A stretch of DNA of 64,000 nt, from the NCBI RefSeq assembly GCF_013523055.1, contig NZ_JAAMQM010000001.1, forward strand, positions 62,001 to 126,000, read 5' to 3'. Of the stretch, positions 1 through 8,906 are shown piece by piece. This DNA is from Pseudomonas capeferrum (GTDB taxonomy: Bacteria; Pseudomonadota; Gammaproteobacteria; Pseudomonadales; Pseudomonadaceae). The stretch's first letter is position 1; every line of letters begins with the position of its first letter. The translations under genes and the position numbers were made by a program. The notes beneath the pieces are model-generated. The model worked only from the letters and a program-made list of their open reading frames with translations. It ran no database searches and was not told where the DNA came from.

Positions 1-260
1 AACTGCGCTGCGACCATAACGAGTCGTTGCGGATAGAGGGCGTGGTGGTGAACCAGTTCGCCCGTCGCGCCTCCCTGCACCAGACCCTGGTGGACGAATT
101 GCTGGCCGACGGATTGCCGGTGCTGCCGGTCTACCTGAGCAGTTCCGTCAAGATGCGCGAGTCCCATGAAGCGTCGGTGCCGCTCATCCACCTGGCGCCG
201 CGCCACAAGCTTTCGCTCGAATTCGTCGACCTGCTCGATGCGCTGGAGCGGGCGGCCTGA
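1..260 (+). CDS. ParA family ATPase, C-terminal part (5' end outside window)
   Basis: The reading frame is open from the first base of the window, so this is the 3' end of a longer gene; the visible part is about 85 residues. It reads LRCDHNESLRIEGVVVNQF and later LPVYLSSSVKMRESH, which matches the C-terminal third of ParA/Soj-like P-loop ATPases, where the IEGVVVNQ strand follows the nucleotide-binding core. Walker motifs lie upstream and cannot be checked. No parB gene follows, so this is more likely an orphan ParA-like protein than the main chromosome partitioning pair, but the missing upstream context leaves that open. Confidence 0.75.
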   Translation, partial: LRCDHNESLRIEGVVVNQFARRASLHQTLVDELLADGLPVLPVYLSSSVKMRESHEASVPLIHLAPRHKLSLEFVDLLDALERAA

Positions 261-310
261 GGGCGGCGGTGCCGGCATGGGAAGGATCACGATCTGACAA
301 GGGACCGTCG

Positions 311-817
311 CTACGTTGCCAGCCCCAGCTGCATGTGGGTGGTCTGCCATACCGGGTCGCTCTCCACATCCATCACCTCGAAACCTTGTTTTTGCCAGAA
401 CGCGATGGCACCGGGCAGGAAGGGATGGGTGTGCAGGTACAGGCATTCGACTCCGCGCTTTCGTGCCTGCTCGCGCAATGTGGCGTACAACCGGGCGGCC
501 AATCCGCCTCGACGGTATTCGGGCAGGACAAACAGGCGTACCACTTCCACCACATGCCGTGAACGGTAATCCAACTGGGCGAAGCGGTGGTCGTAGGGCA
601 GGTAGCCGATCGCCGCAACCAGGCGGCCTTGCTCACGCGCGATCAGAAAGCACCCGTCGCCATCCACGTAGACTTCCCGAAAATGCGCCAGATCGGCGGG
701 CATGGGGCCGTCTGCGAGCATCGGGAACAGATCGCGACGGGCGCGATCGACGAACGAGACCACTTCGTCGATGGCCTCGCAGGTAACGGGCGCAATGACG
801 CAGCGATGATCAGTCAT
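311..817 (-). CDS. GNAT family N-acetyltransferase
   Basis: A 168-residue single-domain GNAT protein. The acetyl-CoA-binding core is visible as VVRLFVLPEYRRGGLAARL (motif A, with the R/G-rich pyrophosphate loop), followed by the motif B region FLPGAIAFWQKQGFE. The start at 817 is chosen because a GAGGT ribosome-binding site lies four bases upstream and because the N-terminus (MTDHRCVIAP) then begins directly with the GNAT fold; the frame stays open further upstream without GNAT similarity. The substrate cannot be predicted. It lies in the same orientation as the Nudix gene upstream. Confidence 0.85.
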   Translation of the reverse strand: MTDHRCVIAPVTCEAIDEVVSFVDRARRDLFPMLADGPMPADLAHFREVYVDGDGCFLIAREQGRLVAAIGYLPYDHRFAQLDYRSRHVVEVVRLFVLPEYRRGGLAARLYATLREQARKRGVECLYLHTHPFLPGAIAFWQKQGFEVMDVESDPVWQTTHMQLGLAT

Positions 818-968
818 GAAACCTCTAGGGCAAGCAGCCGTGGCGTAAAGACAGGCCCGCCAGTTCACCACATCGCCTGGCCTGGCGCACGCCTCGGCAT
901 GATAGGCATGGCCCCATCGAGGACCGCCGCATGCGCGGCCGCCCCACCTGGCGGGCGGCCTGGCTGGG

Positions 969-1436
969 CTAGGCCTGCGCGTTGCTCGCGTTGACACCCA
1001 GGCGCAGCAGCAGGTCGGGCAGATCCTGGGGCCAGACGGTTTCCGTAGTCTGGCGCAACTGCTCGATGGACCACCAGCGATGCTCGGCGAGCACCTGAAC
1101 CTCCAGGGGTGTCCAGTGTTCTTTGGACAATGCCTGCTCACCAGCCCGAACCATGAAGAAACGCTCCACGGCCCAGACCTGTTCGCCATCGGGAAGCCGC
1201 AGCTCGAAGGCGCGTTGCGCCACGGTGTCGCCCACCGATTCGACACGGATGCCGGTTTCTTCCCACAGTTCGCGAACCGCAGCCTGCTCGAAATTTTCCC
1301 CCGCCTCCAGCCCGCCGCCCGGCGTGGCCCAGCAATCGGTGCCGGCCAACGGCCCTTCGCGGTGGAGGAAGCGGAACAACAGGACATGCTGCTGTGCATT
1401 GATCACCAGTAGCCTGGCGGAGGGGCGTTCGCGCAT
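969..1436 (-). CDS. Nudix hydrolase
   Basis: A 155-residue Nudix-fold protein. A complete Nudix box (G-x5-E-x7-RELxEExGI) is present around residues 42-65, including the RELWEETG helix that binds the catalytic divalent metal, so hydrolysis of a nucleoside diphosphate linked to another moiety is expected. The substrate is not defined by the sequence. The frame extends to 1502, but the start at 1436 has an AAGGA site five bases upstream and yields the usual short N-terminus before the first beta strand (SARLLVIN). Another in-frame ATG is at 1451. Confidence 0.85.
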   Translation of the reverse strand: MRERPSARLLVINAQQHVLLFRFLHREGPLAGTDCWATPGGGLEAGENFEQAAVRELWEETGIRVESVGDTVAQRAFELRLPDGEQVWAVERFFMVRAGEQALSKEHWTPLEVQVLAEHRWWSIEQLRQTTETVWPQDLPDLLLRLGVNASNAQA

Positions 1437-1607
1437 ATATGAATCCTTCATTTCAGCCGATTTGGCAGATAAGGTCGAGGACAGCGGATCGTGCTCCGGC
1501 ATGCTAAACCACGCAGGGTTCTAGCGTTGATGTTTTGGTGGTATTTTCCGGGCACCTTCAACCACGTCGGTAGCGTCATCCACGCCACGACAGACCCAGG
1601 TCTACCC

Positions 1608-2093
1608 ATGCCTCGTTCGCCTCGATTGCTGTTGTCCCTCGTGCTTCTCGGCGCGCTGGTCGCCTGTGACCAGGAACCAAGCCGGGAAGAGAAGATCCTC
1701 GCCGATTTCCCTCTCCAGGAAGTCTACGAGAACAACATCGACAAGATGGCCACCTTGCTGATGAAAAACCATGATCGGGTGCCGAAAGACAAGATCAAGG
1801 AGGTACTGCGCCGGCATCTGACGCCCGAAGACCAACATCGGGACGTGATCCGGCTGTACGGCGAAAAGAACTTCACCGATGCCGAATTCGAGACCTTGGT
1901 TTCAGCGACCCGTGATCCGGCGAAGGCAAAGGCACTGGAACATACCGTCGAAGGACGGCAACTGGAGCAGAAGCTGAGCCTCCTGATGCTTGAAAGCGCC
2001 AAGGACGAACAGTCCCAGGCGCTCGCTCGGGATCGGATGCAGCGTGTGGAAGCGGACCTAGCCGAACTGCAGCAAGGCACATCTTCGCCCTGA
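1608..2093 (+). CDS. Putative lipoprotein of unknown function
   Basis: A 161-residue protein beginning MPRSPRLLLSLVLLGALVAC, a lipoprotein signal peptide with lipobox LVAC, so export and lipid attachment at Cys20 are expected. The mature part is highly charged and predicted helical (for example REEKILADFPL near the start and EQKLSLLMLESAKDEQS near the end). No catalytic domain is recognised. The frame is open back to 1491, but only the start at 1608 places the signal peptide at the N-terminus. Role unknown; a periplasmic-facing structural or regulatory role is possible but unsupported. Confidence 0.7.
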   Translation: MPRSPRLLLSLVLLGALVACDQEPSREEKILADFPLQEVYENNIDKMATLLMKNHDRVPKDKIKEVLRRHLTPEDQHRDVIRLYGEKNFTDAEFETLVSATRDPAKAKALEHTVEGRQLEQKLSLLMLESAKDEQSQALARDRMQRVEADLAELQQGTSSP

Positions 2094-2271
2094 GCCGGGC
2101 GGCGGATCGGGATGCCGGTCGATGCGGGCGCGTGGTGATAGCCGGCGTGACCTGCAACCGATTGATCGAGCGACGACATCCTGCTGTCCATTGGTAACCC
2201 CGCCATGAACAGGAGATCGTCATGTCCCGCTTCGTCCCACGCCCTGCCGTCATGTCCGCGGGGGTCAATGC

Positions 2272-3300
2272 ATGAGCCATGCACGTCTGGGCTTCGCCTG
2301 CATGTACCGGCATTCGCTGCGCAGCCTGTCGCTCAAGCAGATCGAAGCGATCGAAAGGACCTTCAACCCGCGCACCACCACCTTGCGCTGGCTTAGCGGG
2401 GCCAGCGTCGAGGCGGCAAGGGCCAAGCTGCTGGAGCTGGTGCAGCACAACCTTGCCGCGCAACTGCGCCTGTTGCGCTACGTCGCCGAACAGGCGCCCA
2501 TGCTGCGCATGGTGCGTCTGAGCAGCGACCTGTTGCCGCTGTACAGCCATGGCGACGTGGCGGCCTATTACCATGAACCCGACATGCAAGCCTGCCTCCA
2601 GAGGCAGTTCGCTGAGATCGGCGATTTCGCCCGTAGCGCCGACATACGCCTGTCGTTCCACCCGGGCCAGTACTGCGTGCTGGGCTCGGACCGGCCCGAA
2701 GTGGTGGCCAACAGCCTGGCTGAGTTCGAGTACCACGCCGACATGATTCGCCTGATGGGCTACGGTCGGCGTTTCCAGGATTTCAAGTGCAACGTGCACA
2801 TCGCCGGTCGCCTTGGCGTCGAGGGCGTGCGTGCGGTATGGCCGCGGCTGTCGGAGGTGGCGCGCAATACCATTACCTTCGAGAACGAAGAAAAGACCTA
2901 TGGCGTGGACCACTGCCTGGCCCTGGCCGACCTCGCGCCGGTAGTGCTGGACATTCACCACTGCTGGATCAACGAAGGCGACTACATCGCCCCCGATGAC
3001 CCTCGGGTGCAGCGCATCATCGACAGCTGGCGCGGCGTGCGCCCGGTCATGCATTACTCCCAGCCGCCCGAGCACCTGCGGACCCTGGGCTTTGAGCCTG
3101 AGGTCAAGCTGGAGATCCCGGCCTTGCTGGAGCAGGTCAACAAGCGCGACCTCTATGCCCACAGCGAGCGCATGTGGAACGACTGGACCAATCGCTACGC
3201 GCTTCAGTTTCTCGATCGGTTCGACATCATGTTCGAAGCGAAGCACAAGAACCTGGCGACCCAGGAATTCTATCTGCGCTACTTGGTGGCCAGTGCCTAG
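2272..3300 (+). CDS. uvsE: UV DNA damage endonuclease UvsE (UvdE family)
   Basis: A 342-residue protein of the UvdE/UvsE family, which nicks DNA 5' to cyclobutane dimers and 6-4 photoproducts and other distortions, starting an alternative excision repair. The TIM-barrel metal-ligand motifs are visible: LGFACMYR at the N-terminus, LSFHPGQYCVLGS around residues 127-140, TITFENEEKTYG, VVLDIHHCW, and the C-terminal DIMFEAKHKNLA. Length and motif order fit bacterial members. The start is the ATG at 2272; a second ATG at 2268 is in another frame. The ribosome-binding site is weak. The gene stands alone. Confidence 0.93.
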   Translation: MSHARLGFACMYRHSLRSLSLKQIEAIERTFNPRTTTLRWLSGASVEAARAKLLELVQHNLAAQLRLLRYVAEQAPMLRMVRLSSDLLPLYSHGDVAAYYHEPDMQACLQRQFAEIGDFARSADIRLSFHPGQYCVLGSDRPEVVANSLAEFEYHADMIRLMGYGRRFQDFKCNVHIAGRLGVEGVRAVWPRLSEVARNTITFENEEKTYGVDHCLALADLAPVVLDIHHCWINEGDYIAPDDPRVQRIIDSWRGVRPVMHYSQPPEHLRTLGFEPEVKLEIPALLEQVNKRDLYAHSERMWNDWTNRYALQFLDRFDIMFEAKHKNLATQEFYLRYLVASA

Positions 3301-3393
3301 CGGTCTTCAAGATCGGGCCTACAGGATGATCCGACAGTTCACGCAGGTTTCATGCCCAATATCGCTCAGTCAAGGAACGACAATCGATTCTCA

Positions 3394-3870
3394 CTGGCTG
3401 AAGCTTAGCCTTCGGCTTCTAACGTCTTCCGTGAGGCCGATGGCCTCATCGCGGGACAAGCCCGCTCGCCACCGGGACGCGGCTGCGAGGACACTTTCTT
3501 GCTGGCTGAAGCTTAGCCTTCGGCTTCCAACGGCTTCTCTGAGGCGGATGGCCTCGTCGCGGGGCAAGCCCGCTCGCCACCGGGACGCGGCTGCGAGGAC
3601 ACCTTCTTGCTGGCTGAAGCTTAGCCTTCGGCTTCTAACGTCTTTCGTGATGCGGATGGCCTCGTCGCGGGGCAAGCCCGCTCGCCACCGGGACGCGGCT
3701 GCGGGGACACCTTCTTGCTAGCCGAAGCTTAGCCTTCGGCTTCTAACGTCTTCTCTGAGGTTGATGGCCTCATCGCGGGGCAAGCCCGCTCGCCACCTGG
3801 AATGTGTTGTCGCAGCGCCGCGTACCGGTGGCGAGCGGGCTTGCCCCGCGATGAGGCCATCAGCATCACA
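3394..3870. repeat. Tandem 108-bp REP-containing repeat array ending in a perfect REP inverted pair
   Basis: Four units start at 3394, 3502, 3610 and 3718, exactly 108 bp apart. Each carries a small hairpin (AGCC-TTC-GGCT within GAAGCTTAGCCTTCGGCTTC) followed by a REP core (GCGGG..AAGCCCGCTCGCCACC). The fourth unit is cut short, and its REP (3762-3797) is matched by an exact 36-bp inverted copy at 3827-3862, giving a REPIN-like hairpin with a 29-base loop. Because 108 is divisible by three, open frames cross the array, but they show only repeat translation. This is typical of REP/BIME DNA of the P. putida group, amplified in tandem. Confidence 0.9.
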
Positions 3871-3901
3871 AAAGCTCGAGAGGCTAACCTTCACACTGTA
3901 A

Positions 3902-4102
3902 GAATCGATAGCTTTTCCTTGCTGGACCGACTTGACGCGGCCAGACGGCTTTCAACTCGACCGCGCCCTGCAAACCCGACTCAACGTACGCTGCCAGGCC
4001 CTGAGCTTGAAAGACATGCCCGGCTTCGCCGCCGACGCACAGGGCAACACCCAAGGCAACGTACTGGTCGAATACGCACCCTGGAAAACAGGACGCTGGT
4101 AA
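3902..4102 (+). pseudogene. Decayed 3' gene fragment, family unknown
   Basis: Directly after the REP array a frame opens behind a stop at 3899 and encodes about 66 residues without a usable start codon near its beginning. The last 50 read like real protein (DGFQLDRALQTRLNVRC, then NVLVEYAPWKTGRW before the stop). The codon use resembles coding DNA, whereas the overlapping longer frame (3802-4167) is Arg-rich and shadow-like. I read this as the C-terminal stump of a gene whose front was lost where the REP array sits. I do not recognise the family. Confidence 0.4.
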
Positions 4103-4226
4103 TCGTCGATCGTGGCTATTGGCTACATCGGGACGAACGTTCGCTGCCCCGAGGAGTCGGTAAATGAGGGGGCCTAGGGCTGAAGGCCAGTCCCCTTTTT
4201 GCCTGGCATCGACACAATGGGGTCCC

Positions 4227-6044
4227 ATGAAAGAAACCTTTGCAACCTCGGTTCAGCACGGCACGCCCGTGCGTGACGAAAACGGCTATCTGCCCCTGGA
4301 AGCCTATGCCGCGCTTGGTGACGGCCGTTCGGTCGCAGTGGTGGGATGGGATGGGGGGATCGACTGGTGGTGCGTGCCGCATATGGATTCGCCACCCCTG
4401 TTCGACCGCTTGCTGGCGCCCGACACCGGGGGTCATTTCCTGATCAGCCCCGAAGAGCCCTTCCAGGTAAAACGGCGCTACCTCCCGAACAGCAACGTGC
4501 TGGAAACGCTTTTCATCACCGAAGGCGGCCAGGCGCGCATGGTCGAGTCGCTCAACAGTGGCCCTGCCGGACGTTTGCCGTGGGCCGAACTGGGGCGGCG
4601 CATCGAGGGCATCGAGGGCGAAGTGACCTTCAAGATCGAGATCGATTTCGGTACCCAGGCCGACAAGGTCTGTCCTTACCTGTCCCCCAATGGCAACGGC
4701 TGCGTGTTCCATGCCGGCAATATCCTGGGTATGTTCCTGCACAGCGAGCGCCTGGACATCGAGCGCAAGGACGATCTTGGCGTGCGTGCGCGACTGCGCG
4801 TGGCCCAGGGGGATCGGGAGGTACTGGCAATCGTCGCCGGTCGTGATGAACCCTTGGTGGTACCGTCGCTGGACCTGGTGGATGAACGCATCGATGGCTC
4901 CGACCGGGAATGGCGGCAGTGGACCGAAGGCCTGACCTATAACGGTCGCTACAAGGACCTGGTCACGCGCAGCGCGCTTGCCTTGAAACTGCTGCTCTCC
5001 TCCCCCAGCGGCTCGATCATGGCGGCCGCCACCACTTCCCTGCCAGAGCGCATTGGTGGCGACAAGAACTACGACTATCGCTTCGCCTGGATTCGCGATG
5101 CGGGCTATACCATCGAAGCCTTTCTCAGCATTGGCGCCCAGCCCGAGGCGAAGGCCGCTTTCACCTGGCTGCTGCGCCGGCTCGCGGAACACGGCCCGCA
5201 TGTGTGCTATACGCTGGACGGTTGCCTGGGCGAGACCACGCGCGAAATCGAGCTGCCGGGCTACAAAGGCTCACAGCCGCAGGTCGGCAACCGCGCCGTC
5301 GATCAACCGCAGCATGGCATCTACGGCGATATTTTCGAGACCGCGCGCTGCTTCATCGACAGCGGCAATATCCTCGATGCGACGAGTGCCAAGACCCTCG
5401 CCGAGCTGGCCGACCTGTGCGCCGACGGCTGGCGTCGCAGGGACTGCGGTATCTGGGAGCTGCCCGAGCAACAGCACTACAGCATGTCCAAGATCAGTTG
5501 CTGGCAGGCCCTGAGCCGTGCCGTGGAACTGGCCGACGGTGGCCACTTGCCGACCACCTGTCGAGACCGCTGGGACCGCGAGCGCCAACGCATTCTCGAC
5601 TGGGTAGACGAACATTGCTGGTCGGAGCAGCGTCAGGCGTACATGTTCTATCCAGGCAGCGAGCGGCTCGATGCGTCCATCGCCTTGGCGGTGCGTTTCG
5701 GCTTCCCCCGGCAAGACCGTCTGCTCAGCACCCTGAAAGCGATCGACGAAGAACTGGGCTGCGACCACTTCCACTATCGCTACAGCGAGGTGCACAAAGA
5801 GGAAGGCTGCTTCCTGGCGTGTACCTTCTGGCTAGCCGAAGCCTATGCCCTGCTGGGTGATACCGAGCGTGGCGGCGCAATGCTGGAGGCCGCGGTAAAA
5901 GGTCTGGATCAAGGCGTGGGGATCTACTCGGAGATGGTCGATCCGCATACCCGGGAATACCTGGGCAACCTGCCGCAAGGCCTCACGCACCTGGCGTTGC
6001 TGGGCGCCGCCAGTACCTTGTCCGGCTGCGGGCCGCGCCGCTGA
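4227..6044 (+). CDS. Glycoside hydrolase family 15 protein (glucoamylase/trehalase-like)
   Basis: A 605-residue cytoplasmic protein with the GH15 layout: an N-terminal beta-rich domain (GDGRSVAVVGWDGGIDWWC, typical of bacterial GH15) and an (alpha/alpha)6 catalytic barrel from about residue 240. The signature YDYRFAWIRDAGYTIEAF near residue 275 and the C-terminal KEEGCFLACTFWLAEAYAL segment, which holds the likely catalytic acid region, are present. No signal peptide is seen. The family hydrolyses alpha-glucosidic bonds of maltodextrins or trehalose; which one cannot be told here. The start at 4227 gives the conserved N-terminus; the frame continues upstream to 4164 without similarity. Confidence 0.9.
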   Translation: MKETFATSVQHGTPVRDENGYLPLEAYAALGDGRSVAVVGWDGGIDWWCVPHMDSPPLFDRLLAPDTGGHFLISPEEPFQVKRRYLPNSNVLETLFITEGGQARMVESLNSGPAGRLPWAELGRRIEGIEGEVTFKIEIDFGTQADKVCPYLSPNGNGCVFHAGNILGMFLHSERLDIERKDDLGVRARLRVAQGDREVLAIVAGRDEPLVVPSLDLVDERIDGSDREWRQWTEGLTYNGRYKDLVTRSALALKLLLSSPSGSIMAAATTSLPERIGGDKNYDYRFAWIRDAGYTIEAFLSIGAQPEAKAAFTWLLRRLAEHGPHVCYTLDGCLGETTREIELPGYKGSQPQVGNRAVDQPQHGIYGDIFETARCFIDSGNILDATSAKTLAELADLCADGWRRRDCGIWELPEQQHYSMSKISCWQALSRAVELADGGHLPTTCRDRWDRERQRILDWVDEHCWSEQRQAYMFYPGSERLDASIALAVRFGFPRQDRLLSTLKAIDEELGCDHFHYRYSEVHKEEGCFLACTFWLAEAYALLGDTERGGAMLEAAVKGLDQGVGIYSEMVDPHTREYLGNLPQGLTHLALLGAASTLSGCGPRR

Positions 6045-6090
6045 ACATCGCTTGCCGCGAGCCTGCCATCGGCAGGCCGCGGCCAGCGCA

Positions 6091-7197
6091 TCACTGGGTC
6101 GGCGATTCGGTATCGATGAATTCCGGCACCTTGGCCAGGGCGAACTGGCGCACCTGGTCCCGACGGGCGTGAGGCCGGGACGGCAGCGGATCGAGCATTT
6201 GCGGCTCACCGCTTTCCAGCGATCGCTCGACGGCCACCAGCACCCGGACATCGCGCCAGCCTTCTTCACCATTGGGTTCCGGTTGCACATCGTTGAGGAT
6301 GCAGTCGGAGAAGTAGGCCGTCTCGCCCGCGAACTGATCCACGACCGGGTGCACGTGTTCGCGCGTGTCATCGCCGATATGGGCCCGGTAGGCGATACCG
6401 ACGCCTTCGCCATAGCCGAAGCACGGCGAGGCCTCGATCTCGCCCTTGCTGCCCAGTAGCTGGAAGCGCTCGCTGCCCGGCAGCGTGTAGCTGACCGTGA
6501 AGGTCGCCAGCCGCTCCTGCGGGAACCGCAAGGCCACGGTCACGGTATCCCAGGTGTTCAGCTTGGTGCCTGGCGTACGCACGCCGGTGGCACTGACCTC
6601 GATCGGCTCGGCGTTGAACAGTTGGCGCGCCATGTTCAAGGGGTAAGGGCCCATGTCCGTGACCGGTCCGGCGGCGAAACCGTGCTCGCTGCGGTGGTTG
6701 CTGGGTTTGACCGTCTGGGTGAAGGTGGACGTGAACAGTCGCGGCTCACCGAAGTCACCTGCCTGCACCCGCTCGATCATCTCCAGCGTTCCCGGCTCGC
6801 AATGCAACCGATAGGCGATCATCAGTTTCGCCCCCGAGGCCTTGGCCGCTTCGATCATTGCCTGACAGTCGCGCGTGTTGGTGGCCATGGGCTTTTCCAA
6901 CAGCACATGAATGCCGGCCTCCAGCGCTGGAATGACGAATTCGAGGTGACGGAAGTTGGGCGTGGCAACGTAGACCGCGTCGATCTCACCCGAGGCCAGT
7001 AGCGTCGCGTAATCTTCGTAACGATAACTCTTGAGGCCATACTCGCCGGCGAGACGATCGGCCTTGACGGGATCGCCGGTAACCAGCGCCGTCATGACCG
7101 AATTGTCGGTCTGCCCAATTCCGGGCATGAAAGCCCCCTGGGAAATCGAACCGCCTCCTACAACACCGTAGCGAATCTTGCCGTCTCGATCTGGCAT
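6091..7197 (-). CDS. Gfo/Idh/MocA family NAD(P)-dependent oxidoreductase
   Basis: A 368-residue protein with an N-terminal Rossmann fold (RYGVVGGGSISQGAF near residue 10) and the family EKP motif (VLLEKPMATN around residue 108), where the Lys contributes to catalysis and cofactor binding. The C-terminal alpha/beta domain binds the sugar-like substrate. The start at 7197 has a strong GAGGAG site upstream; the frame continues to 7338 without similarity. It converges on the GH15 gene with a 46-base gap. Substrate unknown; proximity to GH15 hints at sugar metabolism but proves nothing. Confidence 0.87.
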   Translation of the reverse strand: MPDRDGKIRYGVVGGGSISQGAFMPGIGQTDNSVMTALVTGDPVKADRLAGEYGLKSYRYEDYATLLASGEIDAVYVATPNFRHLEFVIPALEAGIHVLLEKPMATNTRDCQAMIEAAKASGAKLMIAYRLHCEPGTLEMIERVQAGDFGEPRLFTSTFTQTVKPSNHRSEHGFAAGPVTDMGPYPLNMARQLFNAEPIEVSATGVRTPGTKLNTWDTVTVALRFPQERLATFTVSYTLPGSERFQLLGSKGEIEASPCFGYGEGVGIAYRAHIGDDTREHVHPVVDQFAGETAYFSDCILNDVQPEPNGEEGWRDVRVLVAVERSLESGEPQMLDPLPSRPHARRDQVRQFALAKVPEFIDTESPTQ

Positions 7198-7356
7198 CCT
7201 GTCTCTCCTCGTCGATAGGGCAAACGACATGCCGCCCTTATCAAATGGGCAGGCTGGGACGCCGTGAGTTCCGTTTATCTTGCCAGCAAGGAGCGGGCAA
7301 CGCCGGGCTGCCCGCGATACGCGACGCCCGGCCCGCACCTTGCGTCTGCCTGCCCC

Positions 7357-8673
7357 TCACAACATCCGCTTGACCAGCCGCTCGAACCGCGTATACCGCA
7401 AGCGCCGCAGGAATCTTCGCACTGGCGCCGGATAGGTACGGGCCGAGTCGAGTTCGCTGAACACGGTCACCTTGTGAACATGCTCCCTGATTGCCGCCAG
7501 CTCGGCTTCGCGCGGGCCCAGCCATTGGCCGCGAGGATCGTCGATGAGCAATGCGTTTTCCAGATCCAGGCTGAAACCTCGGGGATTGAGGTTATTGCCA
7601 GTCAGCAAGGTGTAACGCTGATCGATCCAGATTCCCTTTGCGTGAAAGCTGTGCCCAGGATCGTTCCAAACAAACAGGTTCAGACGGCCTTGCGCAACCG
7701 CGCGCCCATGACGACGGGCAAAGCTGCGCAGGTTGGTCTCGTACAGATACGGCAGCACGGCGCTGGCGGAGAACGGTTGCTCCGGGGGGACGTAGAAATC
7801 GTTGGCGAGCTTGTCGCCAACGATCACGTCTACCTGCACCCCACGCGCCAGCGCCCGTTCGATCTCGGACAGCAACGCCTTGGGCGGATTGAAATAGGGC
7901 GTGCACAAGGTAATGCGCTCCTTGCTCGCGGCCAGCAGTTCACACACCAGGCGGTTCAGTGGATTGTGCCTGCCAATGCCCAACACGGGCGTCACGCGCA
8001 GATGGTCGGTCGTGGCAATCGCTGTGTCGGTGTCGTAGCGCATATCCTTCAAACGCGCGCGCAACGAGCGGATATCGTCACGCAAGTCACGGGTCGTCGG
8101 TAATTCAGGCGCATCGAGGCGATGGGTTGCCGTCGCGGCCAGCACCTGCCGGACAAGGGCGACCATGGAATCGGCCAATGGCCTGCAGTCCAGCACGTGA
8201 TAACGGTCCAGCCTGTACTTGTCGAACCGGTGCAGGTAGACATTATTCAGACTGGCGCCGGTATAGATCACCTCGTCATCGATGATACTGCCCTTGAGAT
8301 GCAGCACCCCGAAAAGCTCCCGAGTCTGGACCGGCACGCCATGAATGGGAACGTCCAGTCCATGTCTCTGCCGCAGCGCCTGATACCAGGCAGCGTTGCC
8401 AGGCTGCTTGCCCGCGCCCATCAGCCCACGCTGGGCGCGGAACCAGTCGACGACCACGACGATGTCCAGGGTGGGCCGCCCGGCCTTGGCCTCGTATAGC
8501 GCGTCCAGTATCTCCTGGCCGGCTTCATCTTCCTGCAGGTACAACGCGACCAGTACGATTCGCCGCTGCGCGGTGGCGATGCGTTGCAAGAGCAAGGTTC
8601 GATAGCCTCGCGCATCGGGTATCACTTCGAGGGCCTGGGGCGCGAGGGTGAACCCCTCTAACGAAGTCAGCAT
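7357..8673 (-). CDS. pssA: PssA-type phosphatidylserine synthase (phospholipase D superfamily)
   Basis: A 438-residue protein matching the E. coli PssA type of CDP-diacylglycerol-serine O-phosphatidyltransferase in length and motifs. Two HKD-type motifs are seen: HLKGSIIDDEVIYTGASLNN and HAKGIWIDQRYTLLTGNNLN, with the FVWNDPGHSFHAKG context. The enzyme would make phosphatidylserine, the precursor of phosphatidylethanolamine, at the inner membrane face. The ATG at 8673 has a poor ribosome-binding site; an in-frame TTG at 8688 has AAGGAG about ten bases upstream and may be the true start (443 residues). A cardiolipin synthase-like role is the main alternative. Confidence 0.82.
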   Translation of the reverse strand: MLTSLEGFTLAPQALEVIPDARGYRTLLLQRIATAQRRIVLVALYLQEDEAGQEILDALYEAKAGRPTLDIVVVVDWFRAQRGLMGAGKQPGNAAWYQALRQRHGLDVPIHGVPVQTRELFGVLHLKGSIIDDEVIYTGASLNNVYLHRFDKYRLDRYHVLDCRPLADSMVALVRQVLAATATHRLDAPELPTTRDLRDDIRSLRARLKDMRYDTDTAIATTDHLRVTPVLGIGRHNPLNRLVCELLAASKERITLCTPYFNPPKALLSEIERALARGVQVDVIVGDKLANDFYVPPEQPFSASAVLPYLYETNLRSFARRHGRAVAQGRLNLFVWNDPGHSFHAKGIWIDQRYTLLTGNNLNPRGFSLDLENALLIDDPRGQWLGPREAELAAIREHVHKVTVFSELDSARTYPAPVRRFLRRLRYTRFERLVKRML

Positions 8674-8906
8674 GGACGTGGTTTTCAACGGGTGCCCTCT
8701 CCTTGCACACGCCAAGCCGGCGGCCGGGCGGTGAGCGTTGATGATGTGGATGTGACCATTGGGCCACGGGCAATGCTCACGATAATCCGCGAGAAGGGAC
8801 GTGAAGAAGTGTGGGAATGTTACCGACGAGTACGGGGTCTGGAATACCCTGAACCTCGGGTTTCCAAGCCGCGAACCGGCCAGGAGAACCCGAGTGGATC
8901 ACGGGT

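Noticed and set aside
3391..3675. A 94-residue minus-strand frame with repeated motif across the REP array
   Set aside because: The repeats reflect the 108-bp DNA period, which is divisible by three. The translation is of REP hairpins and there is no start region or family match.
3394..3870. CRISPR array
   Set aside because: Units are directly adjacent at 108 bp without unique spacers, and the repeated part includes a REP palindrome. No cas genes are nearby.
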